Shown piece by piece: positions 1-5,225 of a stretch of DNA of 5,225 nucleotides. Each line of letters begins with the position of its first letter. Position 1 is the first letter of the stretch. Under the pieces are notes generated by a model. The model was not told where the DNA came from. It did not search any database and saw only the letters and a program-made list of their open reading frames with translations. The translations under genes were made by a program, and so were the position numbers. Source of the stretch: Flavobacteriaceae bacterium (GTDB lineage Bacteria; Bacteroidota; Bacteroidia; Flavobacteriales; Flavobacteriaceae); contig JAAZUX010000078.1 of NCBI GenBank assembly GCA_018623955.1, positions 1 to 5,225 of the forward strand, read 5' to 3'.

Positions 1-296
1 GCTCCCCCGTATTTCCCTTTTTGCTCGTGGGGCAATGTCCCTTTGGCGATCGGAATACGAACCAAATTTTTCTTGGCATCTTCAACAGCTTTGGCAATGG
101 CTTCGGAAACTTCCTTCGACTTTCCAAGTCCTTGTCCTACGACACCATTTTCATCTCCCACCACTACAATAGCAGAAAATCCAAATGCACGACCTCCTTT
201 GGTCACTTTGGTAACACGCTGAACACCTACCAATCGATCTTTTAGATCAAGTCCCGCAGGTTTTACCAATTCAACATTTTTATAATCTTGATACAT
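1..296 (-). CDS. rpsE: 30S ribosomal protein S5 (uS5), N-terminal part, cut by window edge
   Basis: S5 is a small-subunit protein near the mRNA entry and decoding region, where it helps keep decoding accurate. Translating leftwards from the ATG at 296-294 gives 98 codons plus two bases before the window ends. The family usually has about 165-175 residues, so a little over half is present. The start [13 protein letters not shown] is typical of Flavobacteriia. The S5 N-terminal signature spans about residues 34-66 ([18 protein letters not shown], then [11 protein letters not shown]). The K33-G34-G35 loop corresponds to the E. coli loop where spectinomycin-resistance changes are known; nothing there looks mutated. 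The rplR stop lies 9 bases upstream, and the spacer AAAAAGTAT has no Shine-Dalgarno core. The missing C-terminal end is due only to the window boundary; no frameshift is seen. Confidence 0.97.
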   Translation of the reverse strand, partial: MYQDYKNVELVKPAGLDLKDRLVGVQRVTKVTKGGRAFGFSAIVVVGDENGVVGQGLGKSKEVSEAIAKAVEDAKKNLVRIPIAKGTLPHEQKGKYGG

Positions 297-305
297 ATAC
301 TTTTT

Positions 306-665
306 TTAAAAATTTAAACCTGCCTCACGTGCTCCGTCAGCCAGTGACTTAACCCTACCATGATACAAATAACCACTTCGATCAAAACCAATGGTACTTA
401 CACCCGCTTTTTTGGCGCGTTCTCCAACCAGTTTCCCAACCAACTGAGCTTCGCCAACTTTATTATCAGCTTTGGCATCTGCCACTTCTTTATCTCTTGA
501 AGATGCAGCAGCAATGGTCTTTCCATTCACATCGTCGATGACTTGTGCATAGATTTCCTTATTACTTCTGTAAATAGACAAACGAGGCTTTTCGGCTGTC
601 CCCTGAATGGTTTTTCTAATCCTTAAATGGATTCTGTTTCTTCTGGCTGATTTTGTTAATCCCAT
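306..665 (-). CDS. rplR: 50S ribosomal protein L18 (uL18)
   Basis: L18 binds 5S rRNA and, with L5, anchors it in the central protuberance of the large subunit. The 119-residue product matches the usual length of about 115-120. The basic N-terminus ([17 protein letters not shown], residues 7-23) is the rRNA-binding arm. It is followed by the conserved [19 protein letters not shown] block (27-45), and the C-terminal [20 protein letters not shown] (94-113) is diagnostic for the family. The ATG at 665-663 gives [11 protein letters not shown], aligned with the family start. The gene begins 10 bases after the rplF stop and ends 9 bases before rpsE, so it is an internal cistron without its own promoter. 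The residue 60-75 stretch ([15 protein letters not shown]) is the usual variable loop. Confidence 0.98.
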   Translation of the reverse strand: MGLTKSARRNRIHLRIRKTIQGTAEKPRLSIYRSNKEIYAQVIDDVNGKTIAAASSRDKEVADAKADNKVGEAQLVGKLVGERAKKAGVSTIGFDRSGYLYHGRVKSLADGAREAGLNF

Positions 666-675
666 ATCGATTTGA

Positions 676-1218
676 TTATGCAGATTTACCTGCTTTTCTT
701 CTAATTTGTTCTCCTACAAACTTCACTCCTTTTCCTTTGTAAGGTTCAGGTTTTCTGAAAGATCGAATCTTTGCGGCTACATAACCCAACAACTGCTTGT
801 CATGAGAACTAAGTTTAACAATCGGATTCTTTCCTTTTTCAGACACCGTCTCTACTTTAACCTCGGGGGCGATATCAAATAAGATATTGTGAGAAAAACC
901 CAATGCTAAATCCAATTTTTGACCTTGGTTGCTCGCACGGTACCCAACTCCTACCAATTCTAATTCCTTGGTAAAACCTTTGGAAACGCCTTCAACCATA
1001 TTGTTGACCAAAGCACGGTAAAGACCGTGTTTTGCTCGGTGGTCTTTGGAGTCGGAAGGACGTTTTACGGTTAAAATATTATCGTCCAACTCAAAAATCA
1101 CATCACTGTAGTCTTGAGTCAATTCTCCCATTTTTCCCTTCACAACAATTTTATCCGATTGGATGTCGATATTGACACCTTCAGGGATACTAATGGGATT
1201 GTTACCTATTCTAGACAT
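676..1218 (-). CDS. rplF: 50S ribosomal protein L6 (uL6)
   Basis: L6 binds 23S rRNA near the sarcin-ricin loop and the factor-binding site of the large subunit. The product has 180 residues, against about 176-182 in the family. It starts [15 protein letters not shown], the standard L6 opening. It has the two-repeat L6 layout: a first half of about residues 1-82 and a second half beginning around [15 protein letters not shown] (81-95). The family signature PEPYKGKGV is at residues 157-165 near the C-terminus, followed by the basic tail IRRKAGKSA. The ATG at 1218-1216 is the natural start. The 21-base gap to the rpsH stop is the longest in the window and is purine-rich on the coding strand, ending in GAACAAAA before the ATG. 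No complete Shine-Dalgarno motif is present there. Confidence 0.98.
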   Translation of the reverse strand: MSRIGNNPISIPEGVNIDIQSDKIVVKGKMGELTQDYSDVIFELDDNILTVKRPSDSKDHRAKHGLYRALVNNMVEGVSKGFTKELELVGVGYRASNQGQKLDLALGFSHNILFDIAPEVKVETVSEKGKNPIVKLSSHDKQLLGYVAAKIRSFRKPEPYKGKGVKFVGEQIRRKAGKSA

Positions 1219-1239
1219 TTTTGTTCTTTTTACTTCTTT

Positions 1240-1641
1240 TTAATAAACGTAACAAAGTAATTCTCCCCCAACGTGCTGAAGCGAAGCTTGCTTTCCGGTC
1301 ATCACTCCCTTGGAAGTAGAGACAATTGAAATCCCTAATCCGTTTAAAATTCTAGGATAACTGTCTGCCGAAGTATACTTTCGCAGACCGGGGGTACTGA
1401 TTCTCTGTATTTTTTTGATCACAGGCTCTTTGGTAATATTATCATACTTGAGTGCAATTTTGATATTACCTTGATGGTTTTCCGTTTCTTCAAACTTGTA
1501 ACTCAAGATATAACCTTGATCGTACAATATTTTGGTGATCTCTTTTTTTAATTTTGACGCAGGAATGTCTACCACCATATGTCCGGCGGAGCTGGCATTT
1601 CTGATTCGGGTCAAATAATCTGCTATAGGATCTGTAAACAT
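1240..1641 (-). CDS. rpsH: 30S ribosomal protein S8 (uS8)
   Basis: S8 binds the central domain of 16S rRNA and is an early assembly protein. In E. coli it also represses its own operon by binding mRNA at rplE. The 133-residue product fits the family (about 130-133). It starts MFTDPIADYLTRIRNA and contains PASKLKKEITKIL (27-39). It ends with the S8 signature GLGISIVSTSKGVMTGKQA (101-119) and GGELLCYVY at the C-terminus. An 18-base, A-rich leader with no Shine-Dalgarno core separates it from rpsN, and 21 bases follow before rplF. Whether S8 autoregulation exists here cannot be told: the rplX-rplE junction is only an overlapping TAATG, so any S8-binding hairpin would have to lie within coding sequence. 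Confidence 0.98.
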   Translation of the reverse strand: MFTDPIADYLTRIRNASSAGHMVVDIPASKLKKEITKILYDQGYILSYKFEETENHQGNIKIALKYDNITKEPVIKKIQRISTPGLRKYTSADSYPRILNGLGISIVSTSKGVMTGKQASLQHVGGELLCYVY

Positions 1642-1659
1642 ATCTTTTTTATTATTGAA

Positions 1660-1929
1660 TTACCAGCTTGCTTTTGTTACCCCTGGAATTAATCCTTTAT
1701 TGGCCATTTCTCGGAAGGTTACCCTAGAGATTCCAAACTGACGAATGTACCCCTTAGGACGACCGGTGAGCTTACAACGGTTGTGCATTCTCACTGGAGA
1801 GGCGTTGCGCGGCAATTTTTGTAAAGCTTCGTAATCCCCAGCTTCCTTTAGGGCTTTTCTTTTTGCAGCATACTTGGCAACTATTTTCGCTCTTTTTCTC
1901 TCACGAGCTTTCATTGATTCTTTGGCCAT
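1660..1929 (-). CDS. rpsN: 30S ribosomal protein S14 (uS14), zinc-independent form
   Basis: S14 sits in the head of the small subunit and contacts 16S rRNA. The product has 89 residues, the length of the longer zinc-free form; zinc-binding S14 is about 61 residues with two CxxC pairs. Here only one cysteine (Cys52, in [13 protein letters not shown]) remains, so no zinc site can form. Conserved blocks are [20 protein letters not shown] (8-27), [20 protein letters not shown] (39-58) and [19 protein letters not shown] (66-84), ending KASW as in most family members. The ATG at 1929-1927 follows the rplE TAG stop by 2 bases, so translation is probably coupled. A second ATG five codons in (MKARERK) is possible, but the MAKESMKAR start is the family norm. 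Confidence 0.98.
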   Translation of the reverse strand: MAKESMKARERKRAKIVAKYAAKRKALKEAGDYEALQKLPRNASPVRMHNRCKLTGRPKGYIRQFGISRVTFREMANKGLIPGVTKASW

Positions 1930-1931
1930 AA

Positions 1932-2483
1932 CTAACTCTTTTTAAAGGGTAATCCCAATTCACTCAACAATGACTTTGCTTCCTTATCTGTTTTGGCAGA
2001 CGTAACAAAAGAAATATCCATTCCTGAAATTTTATTAACCTTGTCTATGTCAATTTCGGGGAAAATGATTTGTTCTGTAATCCCCAAATTATAATTTCCT
2101 CTTCCGTCAAAGCCATTGGCTTTGACACCTTGAAAATCTCTTACCCTTGGAAGCGCAGCAGTAACCAGTCGGTCTAAAAATTCATACATGCGCTCTCCTC
2201 TGAGGGTTACTTTAGCACCAATAGGCATTCCTTTACGAAGCTTAAAAGCAGCAACGTCTTTTTTGGAAATGGTAGAAATGGCTTTCTGGCCTGAGATTCC
2301 TGTCAATTCATCAACTGCGTAGTCGATCAATTTCTTATCGGCCACAGCAGCACCTACTCCACGGCTGATGACAATCTTTTGAAGTTTGGGAACTTGCATT
2401 ACATTGGCATACCCAAATTCTTCTTTCAACGCAGCAACAATGCGGTCGTTGTATTCTTTCTTAAGTCTTGCTTGATAACTCAT
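1932..2483 (-). CDS. rplE: 50S ribosomal protein L5 (uL5)
   Basis: L5 binds 5S rRNA in the central protuberance, contacts the P-site tRNA and forms bridge B1b with the small subunit. The product has 183 residues (family about 178-185). Visible family blocks are [20 protein letters not shown] (31-50), the signature region [16 protein letters not shown] (60-75), [20 protein letters not shown] (82-101), [20 protein letters not shown] (111-130) and the C-terminal FPEIDIDKV plus [12 protein letters not shown]. The wording of the [14 protein letters not shown] segment is characteristic of Bacteroidota. The ATG shares one base with the rplX TAA (sequence TAATG), which indicates termination-reinitiation coupling. 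It is followed 2 bases later by rpsN. Confidence 0.98.
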   Translation of the reverse strand: MSYQARLKKEYNDRIVAALKEEFGYANVMQVPKLQKIVISRGVGAAVADKKLIDYAVDELTGISGQKAISTISKKDVAAFKLRKGMPIGAKVTLRGERMYEFLDRLVTAALPRVRDFQGVKANGFDGRGNYNLGITEQIIFPEIDIDKVNKISGMDISFVTSAKTDKEAKSLLSELGLPFKKS

Positions 2484-2485
2484 TA
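2481..2485 (-). promoter_or_regulatory. TAATG stop-start overlap coupling rplX and rplE
   Basis: On the minus strand the TAA stop of rplX (2485-2483) and the ATG of rplE (2483-2481) share one base, giving TAATG. Such overlaps normally mean that a ribosome finishing the first gene can start the second, which keeps L24 and L5 output balanced. It is the only overlap between two ribosomal genes seen inside this window if rpsQ uses its downstream start. Coupling is inferred from the layout. Confidence 0.7.
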
Positions 2486-2794
2486 CACTACTTCATTATT
2501 TTTTTTTGCAAAACGAACCTTGTTTCCATCTTCTACCCGATATCCCACACGAGTAGCTTCACCCTCGGCTGTGGTCAAAGAGAGGTTAGAAATATGGATC
2601 GGAGCTTCTTTTTCAACAATTCCTCCTTGAGGATTTTGAGCACTGGGCTTGGCGTGTTTTTTGATCATATTAACCCCCTCAATGATGGCTTTGTTTTGAT
2701 CGCGCATCACTTTGATCACCTTACCTTCAGAACCTTTGTGTTCTCCGGCTATGACCAGTACCTTATCGTCTCTTTTGATTTTTATCTTGCCCAT
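2483..2794 (-). CDS. rplX: 50S ribosomal protein L24 (uL24)
   Basis: L24 is an assembly-initiating protein that binds the 5' domain of 23S rRNA near the exit tunnel. The product has 103 residues, the normal length. The N-terminal KOW motif covers about residues 6-33 ([20 protein letters not shown] and onward). The family block [17 protein letters not shown] (57-73) follows, then [15 protein letters not shown] (81-95). The ATG at 2794-2792 gives [12 protein letters not shown], matching the family start. Its leader after the rplN stop is 9 bases, ACCACAATT, with no Shine-Dalgarno core. Its stop overlaps the start of rplE by one base. Confidence 0.98.
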   Translation of the reverse strand: MGKIKIKRDDKVLVIAGEHKGSEGKVIKVMRDQNKAIIEGVNMIKKHAKPSAQNPQGGIVEKEAPIHISNLSLTTAEGEATRVGYRVEDGNKVRFAKKNNEVV

Positions 2795-2803
2795 AATTGT
2801 GGT

Positions 2804-3172
2804 TTAAAGCACTTCCGGTGCCAATGATACGATTTTCATAAATTGCTTGTCGCGAAGTTCTCTTGCCACAGGGCCAAATACACGTGTTCCTCTCATTTCT
2901 CCCGTAGGATTCAACAATACGCAAGCATTGTCATCAAAACGAATATAGGAGCCATCGGCACGACGAACCTCTTTGGTCGTACGCACAACTACCGCTTGCG
3001 ATACTTGTCCTTTTTTGACAGTTCCTGAGGGGGACGCATCTTTGACAGATACGACGATCTTATCTCCTAGAGAAGCATATCTTCTTTTGGTTCCTCCCAA
3101 TACCCTAATCGCCAAAACTTCTTTGGCTCCGGTATTATCAGCTACTTTTAATCTGGATTCTTGTTGTAACAT
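2804..3172 (-). CDS. rplN: 50S ribosomal protein L14 (uL14)
   Basis: L14 lies at the subunit interface of the large subunit, forms bridges with 16S rRNA and is the docking site of the silencing factor RsfS. The product has exactly 122 residues, the most common length. It opens [20 protein letters not shown] and contains the family signature [20 protein letters not shown] (81-100), continuing into [20 protein letters not shown]. In E. coli this is the first gene of the spc operon, with its own promoter. Here the rpsQ stop lies only 2 bases upstream (TAATCATG on the coding strand), so no separate promoter fits between them and it is evidently read from the S10 transcript. Confidence 0.99.
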   Translation of the reverse strand: MLQQESRLKVADNTGAKEVLAIRVLGGTKRRYASLGDKIVVSVKDASPSGTVKKGQVSQAVVVRTTKEVRRADGSYIRFDDNACVLLNPTGEMRGTRVFGPVARELRDKQFMKIVSLAPEVL

Positions 3173-3174
3173 GA

Positions 3175-3432
3175 TTATTTAGCTCTTTCTATTATTTCAA
3201 CCAATCGCCAGCATTTTGATTTACTCAAAGGACGGGTTTCCATTATCTTAACTGTATCGCCGATGTTGCAATCATTGAGGTCATCGTGCGCGACGTATTT
3301 TTTGGTCTTTAAAACGAATTTTCCATACATGGGGTGCTTCACCCTTTTGACCTCTGATACAACGATGGACTTCTCCATTTTATTGCTGGTCACAATCCCA
3401 ATACGTTCCTTTCTTAAATTTCTATTTTCCAT
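3175..3432 (-). CDS. rpsQ: 30S ribosomal protein S17 (uS17)
   Basis: S17 is a primary 16S rRNA-binding protein with an OB fold, needed early in small-subunit assembly. From the ATG at 3432-3430 the product is 85 residues, [19 protein letters not shown], the usual length and start for the family in Bacteroidota. The S17 signature [13 protein letters not shown] is at residues 58-70. [19 protein letters not shown] (32-50) is also typical. An in-frame ATG at 3453 would add seven residues (MKLSPED) and overlap rpmC by 17 bases. I reject it because those residues do not match the family and are simply rpmC's last codons read in another frame. The chosen start sits 4 bases after the rpmC TGA. The sequence TGAGGACATG puts a GAGG core over the stop codon. 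Confidence 0.95.
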   Translation of the reverse strand: MENRNLRKERIGIVTSNKMEKSIVVSEVKRVKHPMYGKFVLKTKKYVAHDDLNDCNIGDTVKIMETRPLSKSKCWRLVEIIERAK

Positions 3433-3434
3433 GT

Positions 3435-3438
3435 CCTC
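3435..3438 (-). promoter_or_regulatory. Shine-Dalgarno-like GAGG before rpsQ
   Basis: On the coding strand the rpmC stop is part of TGAGGAC directly before the rpsQ ATG. The GAGG core ends 2 bases from the start codon, closer than the usual 5-9 bases. It may be no more than a by-product of the TGA stop. It supports the start at 3432 only weakly. Confidence 0.35.
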
Positions 3439-3637
3439 AGGCGATAATTTCATTTTGCTTGGCAGTAATAGCCGTCAACAATCGGGCTACTGTTTTTCTG
3501 ACTGTTTTGATTTGTAAGGGATTTTCCAGTGGGCTAACGGCATGATTCATCTTCAGATCAGACAGTTGCTTTTGAAACTCTGCCAGCTTGTCTTGCAAGT
3601 CCTCAAGGGATAATTTTTCGATTTCTGATTTTTTCAT
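3437..3637 (-). CDS. rpmC: 50S ribosomal protein L29 (uL29)
   Basis: L29 is a small helical-hairpin protein beside the exit tunnel. Together with L23 it forms the docking surface for trigger factor and the signal recognition particle. The product has 66 residues (family about 60-70). It consists of a first helix (about 3-31, [20 protein letters not shown] onward), a loop around SPLENP (35-40) and a second helix with the family core [13 protein letters not shown] (43-55). The ATG at 3637 gives [10 protein letters not shown], as expected. The gene follows rplP by 12 bases, and its leader holds AGAGGA. It ends with TGA 4 bases before rpsQ. Confidence 0.97.
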   Translation of the reverse strand: MKKSEIEKLSLEDLQDKLAEFQKQLSDLKMNHAVSPLENPLQIKTVRKTVARLLTAITAKQNEIIA

Positions 3638-3639
3638 TT

Positions 3640-3645
3640 TCCTCT
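3640..3645 (-). promoter_or_regulatory. Shine-Dalgarno-like AGAGGA before rpmC
   Basis: The 12-base leader of rpmC reads TTTTAGAGGAAA on the coding strand. Its GAGG core is complementary to the usual 16S 3' end and lies 3 bases before the ATG, somewhat close. It is the clearest Shine-Dalgarno-like motif in the window; several other leaders here are just A-rich or one to two bases long. Whether it is used is unknown, since ribosomes of Bacteroidota are reported to largely hide the anti-Shine-Dalgarno sequence. Confidence 0.4.
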
Positions 3646-3649
3646 AAAA

Positions 3650-4069
3650 TTAAGCTTGAAAATCTCTAGCAATGATAAACTTCGTTTTAACGGGTAGTTT
3701 TTGGGCAGCCAATCTCAAAGCTTCCTTAGCGACATCCAATGGAACACCTGCTATTTCGAACATAATTCGACCCGGCTTAACAACAGCCACAAAATATTCC
3801 GGAGCTCCTTTTCCTTTACCCATCCTTACTTCCAAAGGCTTTTTGGTAATGGGCTTGTCCGGAAAAATTTTGATCCACAATTGACCCTCTCTCTTCATGT
3901 ATCGAGTAGCAGCAATCCTTGCAGCTTCGATTTGTCGGGAGGTAATGAATTTTGAATCCAAAGACTTGATGCCAAACATACCATTGGAAAGCTGGCTTCC
4001 TCTTTGGGAAATTCCCTTCATGCGCCCTTTTTGCGCTTTTCGGAATTTGGTTCTTTTAGGTTGTAACAT
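3650..4069 (-). CDS. rplP: 50S ribosomal protein L16 (uL16)
   Basis: L16 joins the large subunit late, organises the A-site tRNA binding region and touches 5S rRNA. The product has 139 residues (E. coli 136). It starts [19 protein letters not shown], the canonical opening. The first family signature is [20 protein letters not shown] (59-78) and the second is [12 protein letters not shown] (82-93). Arg82 corresponds to the E. coli Arg81 that is hydroxylated by the oxygenase RoxA (YcfD); the residue is conserved, but nothing here shows it is modified. The ATG at 4069 follows the rpsC TAG by 5 bases (GTAAA). The preceding ATAGGT gives a weak AGG that overlaps the stop. Confidence 0.98.
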   Translation of the reverse strand: MLQPKRTKFRKAQKGRMKGISQRGSQLSNGMFGIKSLDSKFITSRQIEAARIAATRYMKREGQLWIKIFPDKPITKKPLEVRMGKGKGAPEYFVAVVKPGRIMFEIAGVPLDVAKEALRLAAQKLPVKTKFIIARDFQA

Positions 4070-4074
4070 TTTAC

Positions 4075-4812
4075 CTATCTATTATTGTTGTTTCTTCTTC
4101 TTTGCTGACGTCCACCGGATCCACCGCCTTTGTTGTTTCCGCCACCAGATTTTTTGGACATACCTACCAAGGGCGAAAGCTCTCTTTTACCAAACACTTC
4201 GCCTTTCATAATCCATACTTTGATGCCCAAACGTCCGTATGTCGTGTGTGCCTCAACCAATGCATAATCGATATCTGCTCTGAAGGTTGACAACGGAATT
4301 CTCCCTTCTTTGTATGATTCTGATCGTGCCATTTCTGCACCGTTCAATCGACCGGAAATTTGGATTTTGATACCCTCTGCATTCATACGCATGGAAGCAG
4401 CGATTGCCATTTTGATGGCACGTCGGTAAGAAATTCTACTTTCGATCTGACGAGCAACACTTGCGGCAACCAACTGGGCGTCTAGCTCAGGTCGTTTGAT
4501 TTCAAAAATGTTAATTTGAATGTCTTTATTGGTAATCTTTTTCAATTCCTCTTTAAGCTTGTCTACCTCTTGCCCAGCCTTACCAATGATGATCCCAGGA
4601 CGTGCCGTGGTGATGGTGATGGTGATGAGTTTAAGGGTACGCTCAATGATTACGTTAGAAACACTGGCTTTGGTCAAACGGGCGTGGATGTATCTTCTGA
4701 TTTTATCATCTTCAGCCAAATTGTCTCCGTAGTTTCGACCGCCGAACCAATTGGAGTCCCATCCTCTGATGATTCCCAAACGATTACCGATAGGATTGGT
4801 TTTTTGTCCCAT
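4075..4812 (-). CDS. rpsC: 30S ribosomal protein S3 (uS3)
   Basis: S3 forms part of the mRNA entry tunnel in the small-subunit head and contributes to helicase activity on structured mRNA. The product has 245 residues. The N-terminus [20 protein letters not shown] is canonical. The type-2 KH domain has its GKAG loop at residues 77-80 ([19 protein letters not shown]). R130, R131 and K134 (YRRAIKMA) match the E. coli helicase residues R131, R132 and K135. The C-terminal domain signature runs from about residue 146 ([20 protein letters not shown]) to DIDYALVEA (180-188). After SPLVGM (213-218) comes a low-complexity tail of about 27 residues rich in Gly, Asn and Arg, ending RRRNNNNR; such tails vary between species. 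The start is 1 base after the rplV stop (TAATATG), so initiation is probably coupled. Confidence 0.98.
   Translation of the reverse strand: MGQKTNPIGNRLGIIRGWDSNWFGGRNYGDNLAEDDKIRRYIHARLTKASVSNVIIERTLKLITITITTARPGIIIGKAGQEVDKLKEELKKITNKDIQINIFEIKRPELDAQLVAASVARQIESRISYRRAIKMAIAASMRMNAEGIKIQISGRLNGAEMARSESYKEGRIPLSTFRADIDYALVEAHTTYGRLGIKVWIMKGEVFGKRELSPLVGMSKKSGGGNNKGGGSGGRQQRRRNNNNR
4609..4626. repeat. Three tandem copies of GGTGAT inside rpsC
   Basis: The + strand carries three perfect copies of the hexamer GGTGAT at 4609-4614, 4615-4620 and 4621-4626. On the coding strand these read as alternating ATC and ACC codons, which encode the alternating Ile-Thr residues of a beta strand ([12 protein letters not shown], about residues 62-73 of S3) just before the KH GKAG loop. 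The protein pattern is conserved in the family, so the repeat is probably a result of codon choice and not a functional DNA element. Confidence 0.6.
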
Positions 4813-4813
4813 A

Positions 4814-5218
4814 TTAATTTTCTAAATTATTAGCTCCCAATACCAAGGTTACATGATTGGAGCGTTTTCTAATTCTATGTGCTCTTCCTTGTGGAGCAGG
4901 ACGCAGACGCTTTAGCATCTTTCCACCATCCACTTTGATTTCTTTAACAAACAAAGCTGCTTTTTCGACATCAGCCTCTTCGTTTTTTGCTTGCCAATTG
5001 GAAATGGCAGACATCAAGAGTTTTTCCAACTTTCTGGAAGCCTCTTTTGGACTGAATTTCAAAATGGCCAAAGCCTTATTGACATCTTCTCCTCTAACTT
5101 GATCGGCAACCAATCTCATTTTACGAGGCGAGGTCGGACAATTGTTGAGTTTGGCAAAAGCTATACTTTTGTTAGCCTCTTTTATCTCAGCCGCGGATTC
5201 TCTTTTACGTTTTCCCAT
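4814..5218 (-). CDS. rplV: 50S ribosomal protein L22 (uL22)
   Basis: L22 binds all domains of 23S rRNA; its long beta-hairpin reaches into the exit tunnel near the macrolide site. The product has 134 residues, longer than E. coli (110) because of an N-terminal extension normal in Bacteroidota ([20 protein letters not shown]). The core begins at [20 protein letters not shown] (20-39). The conserved hairpin and C-terminal block is [20 protein letters not shown] (103-122) followed by VTLVLGAN. The hairpin shows no deletion or insertion of the sort linked to macrolide resistance. The ATG at 5218 fits family starts. Only 7 bases of upstream sequence (TACGGAC) are visible, with no stop codon, so the end of the expected upstream rpsS cannot be placed. 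Confidence 0.97.
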   Translation of the reverse strand: MGKRKRESAAEIKEANKSIAFAKLNNCPTSPRKMRLVADQVRGEDVNKALAILKFSPKEASRKLEKLLMSAISNWQAKNEEADVEKAALFVKEIKVDGGKMLKRLRPAPQGRAHRIRKRSNHVTLVLGANNLEN

Positions 5219-5225
5219 GTCCGTA

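Noticed and set aside
21..245. Plus-strand open frame of 74 codons opposite rpsE
   Set aside because: It lies wholly antisense to a well-conserved S5 coding region and shows no recognisable domain.
297..308. T run on the plus strand between rplR and rpsE as a possible terminator
   Set aside because: On the transcribed strand it is an A run before the rpsE start, with no GC-rich hairpin before it; it fits an A-rich translation leader.
2468..2827. Plus-strand open frame of 119 codons opposite rplX
   Set aside because: It is antisense to L24, overlaps parts of two neighbouring genes, and its Phe-rich translation is what reverse-strand reading of Lys-rich ribosomal genes produces.
3897..4211. 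Plus-strand open frame of 104 codons opposite rplP and rpsC, with a hydrophobic-looking stretch
   Set aside because: The hydrophobic run ([11 protein letters not shown]) is the reverse reading of the Asn/Arg-rich S3 tail; it is not evidence of a membrane protein.
4516..4833. Plus-strand open frame of 105 codons opposite rpsC
   Set aside because: It is an antisense shadow of the S3 KH domain; its Asp/Gly run is just the GGTGAT repeat read in another frame.
1..5225. Search for mobile elements, CRISPR arrays, tRNA genes, riboswitches or a hidden novel system
   Set aside because: About 98% of the window is intact ribosomal-protein coding sequence in conserved order, with gaps of at most 21 bases; no repeats, RNA genes or foreign-looking stretch remain to be explained.

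Overview
This window is a stretch of the large ribosomal-protein gene cluster (S10-spc region) of a bacterium. Every gene lies on the minus strand, so transcription runs from high to low coordinates. In transcription order the genes are rplV, rpsC, rplP, rpmC, rpsQ, rplN, rplX, rplE, rpsN, rpsH, rplF, rplR and the first 98 codons of rpsE, which leaves the window at position 1. All thirteen are recognisable full-length or edge-truncated ribosomal proteins, and the order is the conserved bacterial one. By that order rpsS should lie just beyond the right edge, and the rest of rpsE, then rpmD, rplO and secY, beyond the left edge.

The organism is most likely a member of the Bacteroidota, probably class Flavobacteriia. 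The protein sequences read like that group throughout: S5 starting [13 protein letters not shown]5 with [14 protein letters not shown] and [23 protein letters not shown], a zinc-free 89-residue S14, and L22 with a [13 protein letters not shown] block. Several leaders are A-rich rather than Shine-Dalgarno-like, which is also usual in that phylum. The genus cannot be told from the sequence alone.

Layout: about 98% of the window is coding. The intergenic gaps are 1, 5, 12, 4, 2, 9, -1, 2, 18, 21, 10 and 9 bases in transcription order. No gap can hold a promoter, terminator, RNA gene or mobile element, and none was seen. The junction between the classical S10 operon (ending at rpsQ) and the spc operon (starting at rplN) is only 2 bases, so the two are evidently one transcription unit here.

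Together the genes supply large-subunit proteins L22, L16, L29, L14, L24, L5, L6 and L18 and small-subunit proteins S3, S17, S14, S8 and S5, so that both subunits are made in balance. No undescribed system was found. The findings are modest: start-site and leader details, the fused operon junction, a low-complexity S3 tail and a small codon-level repeat.
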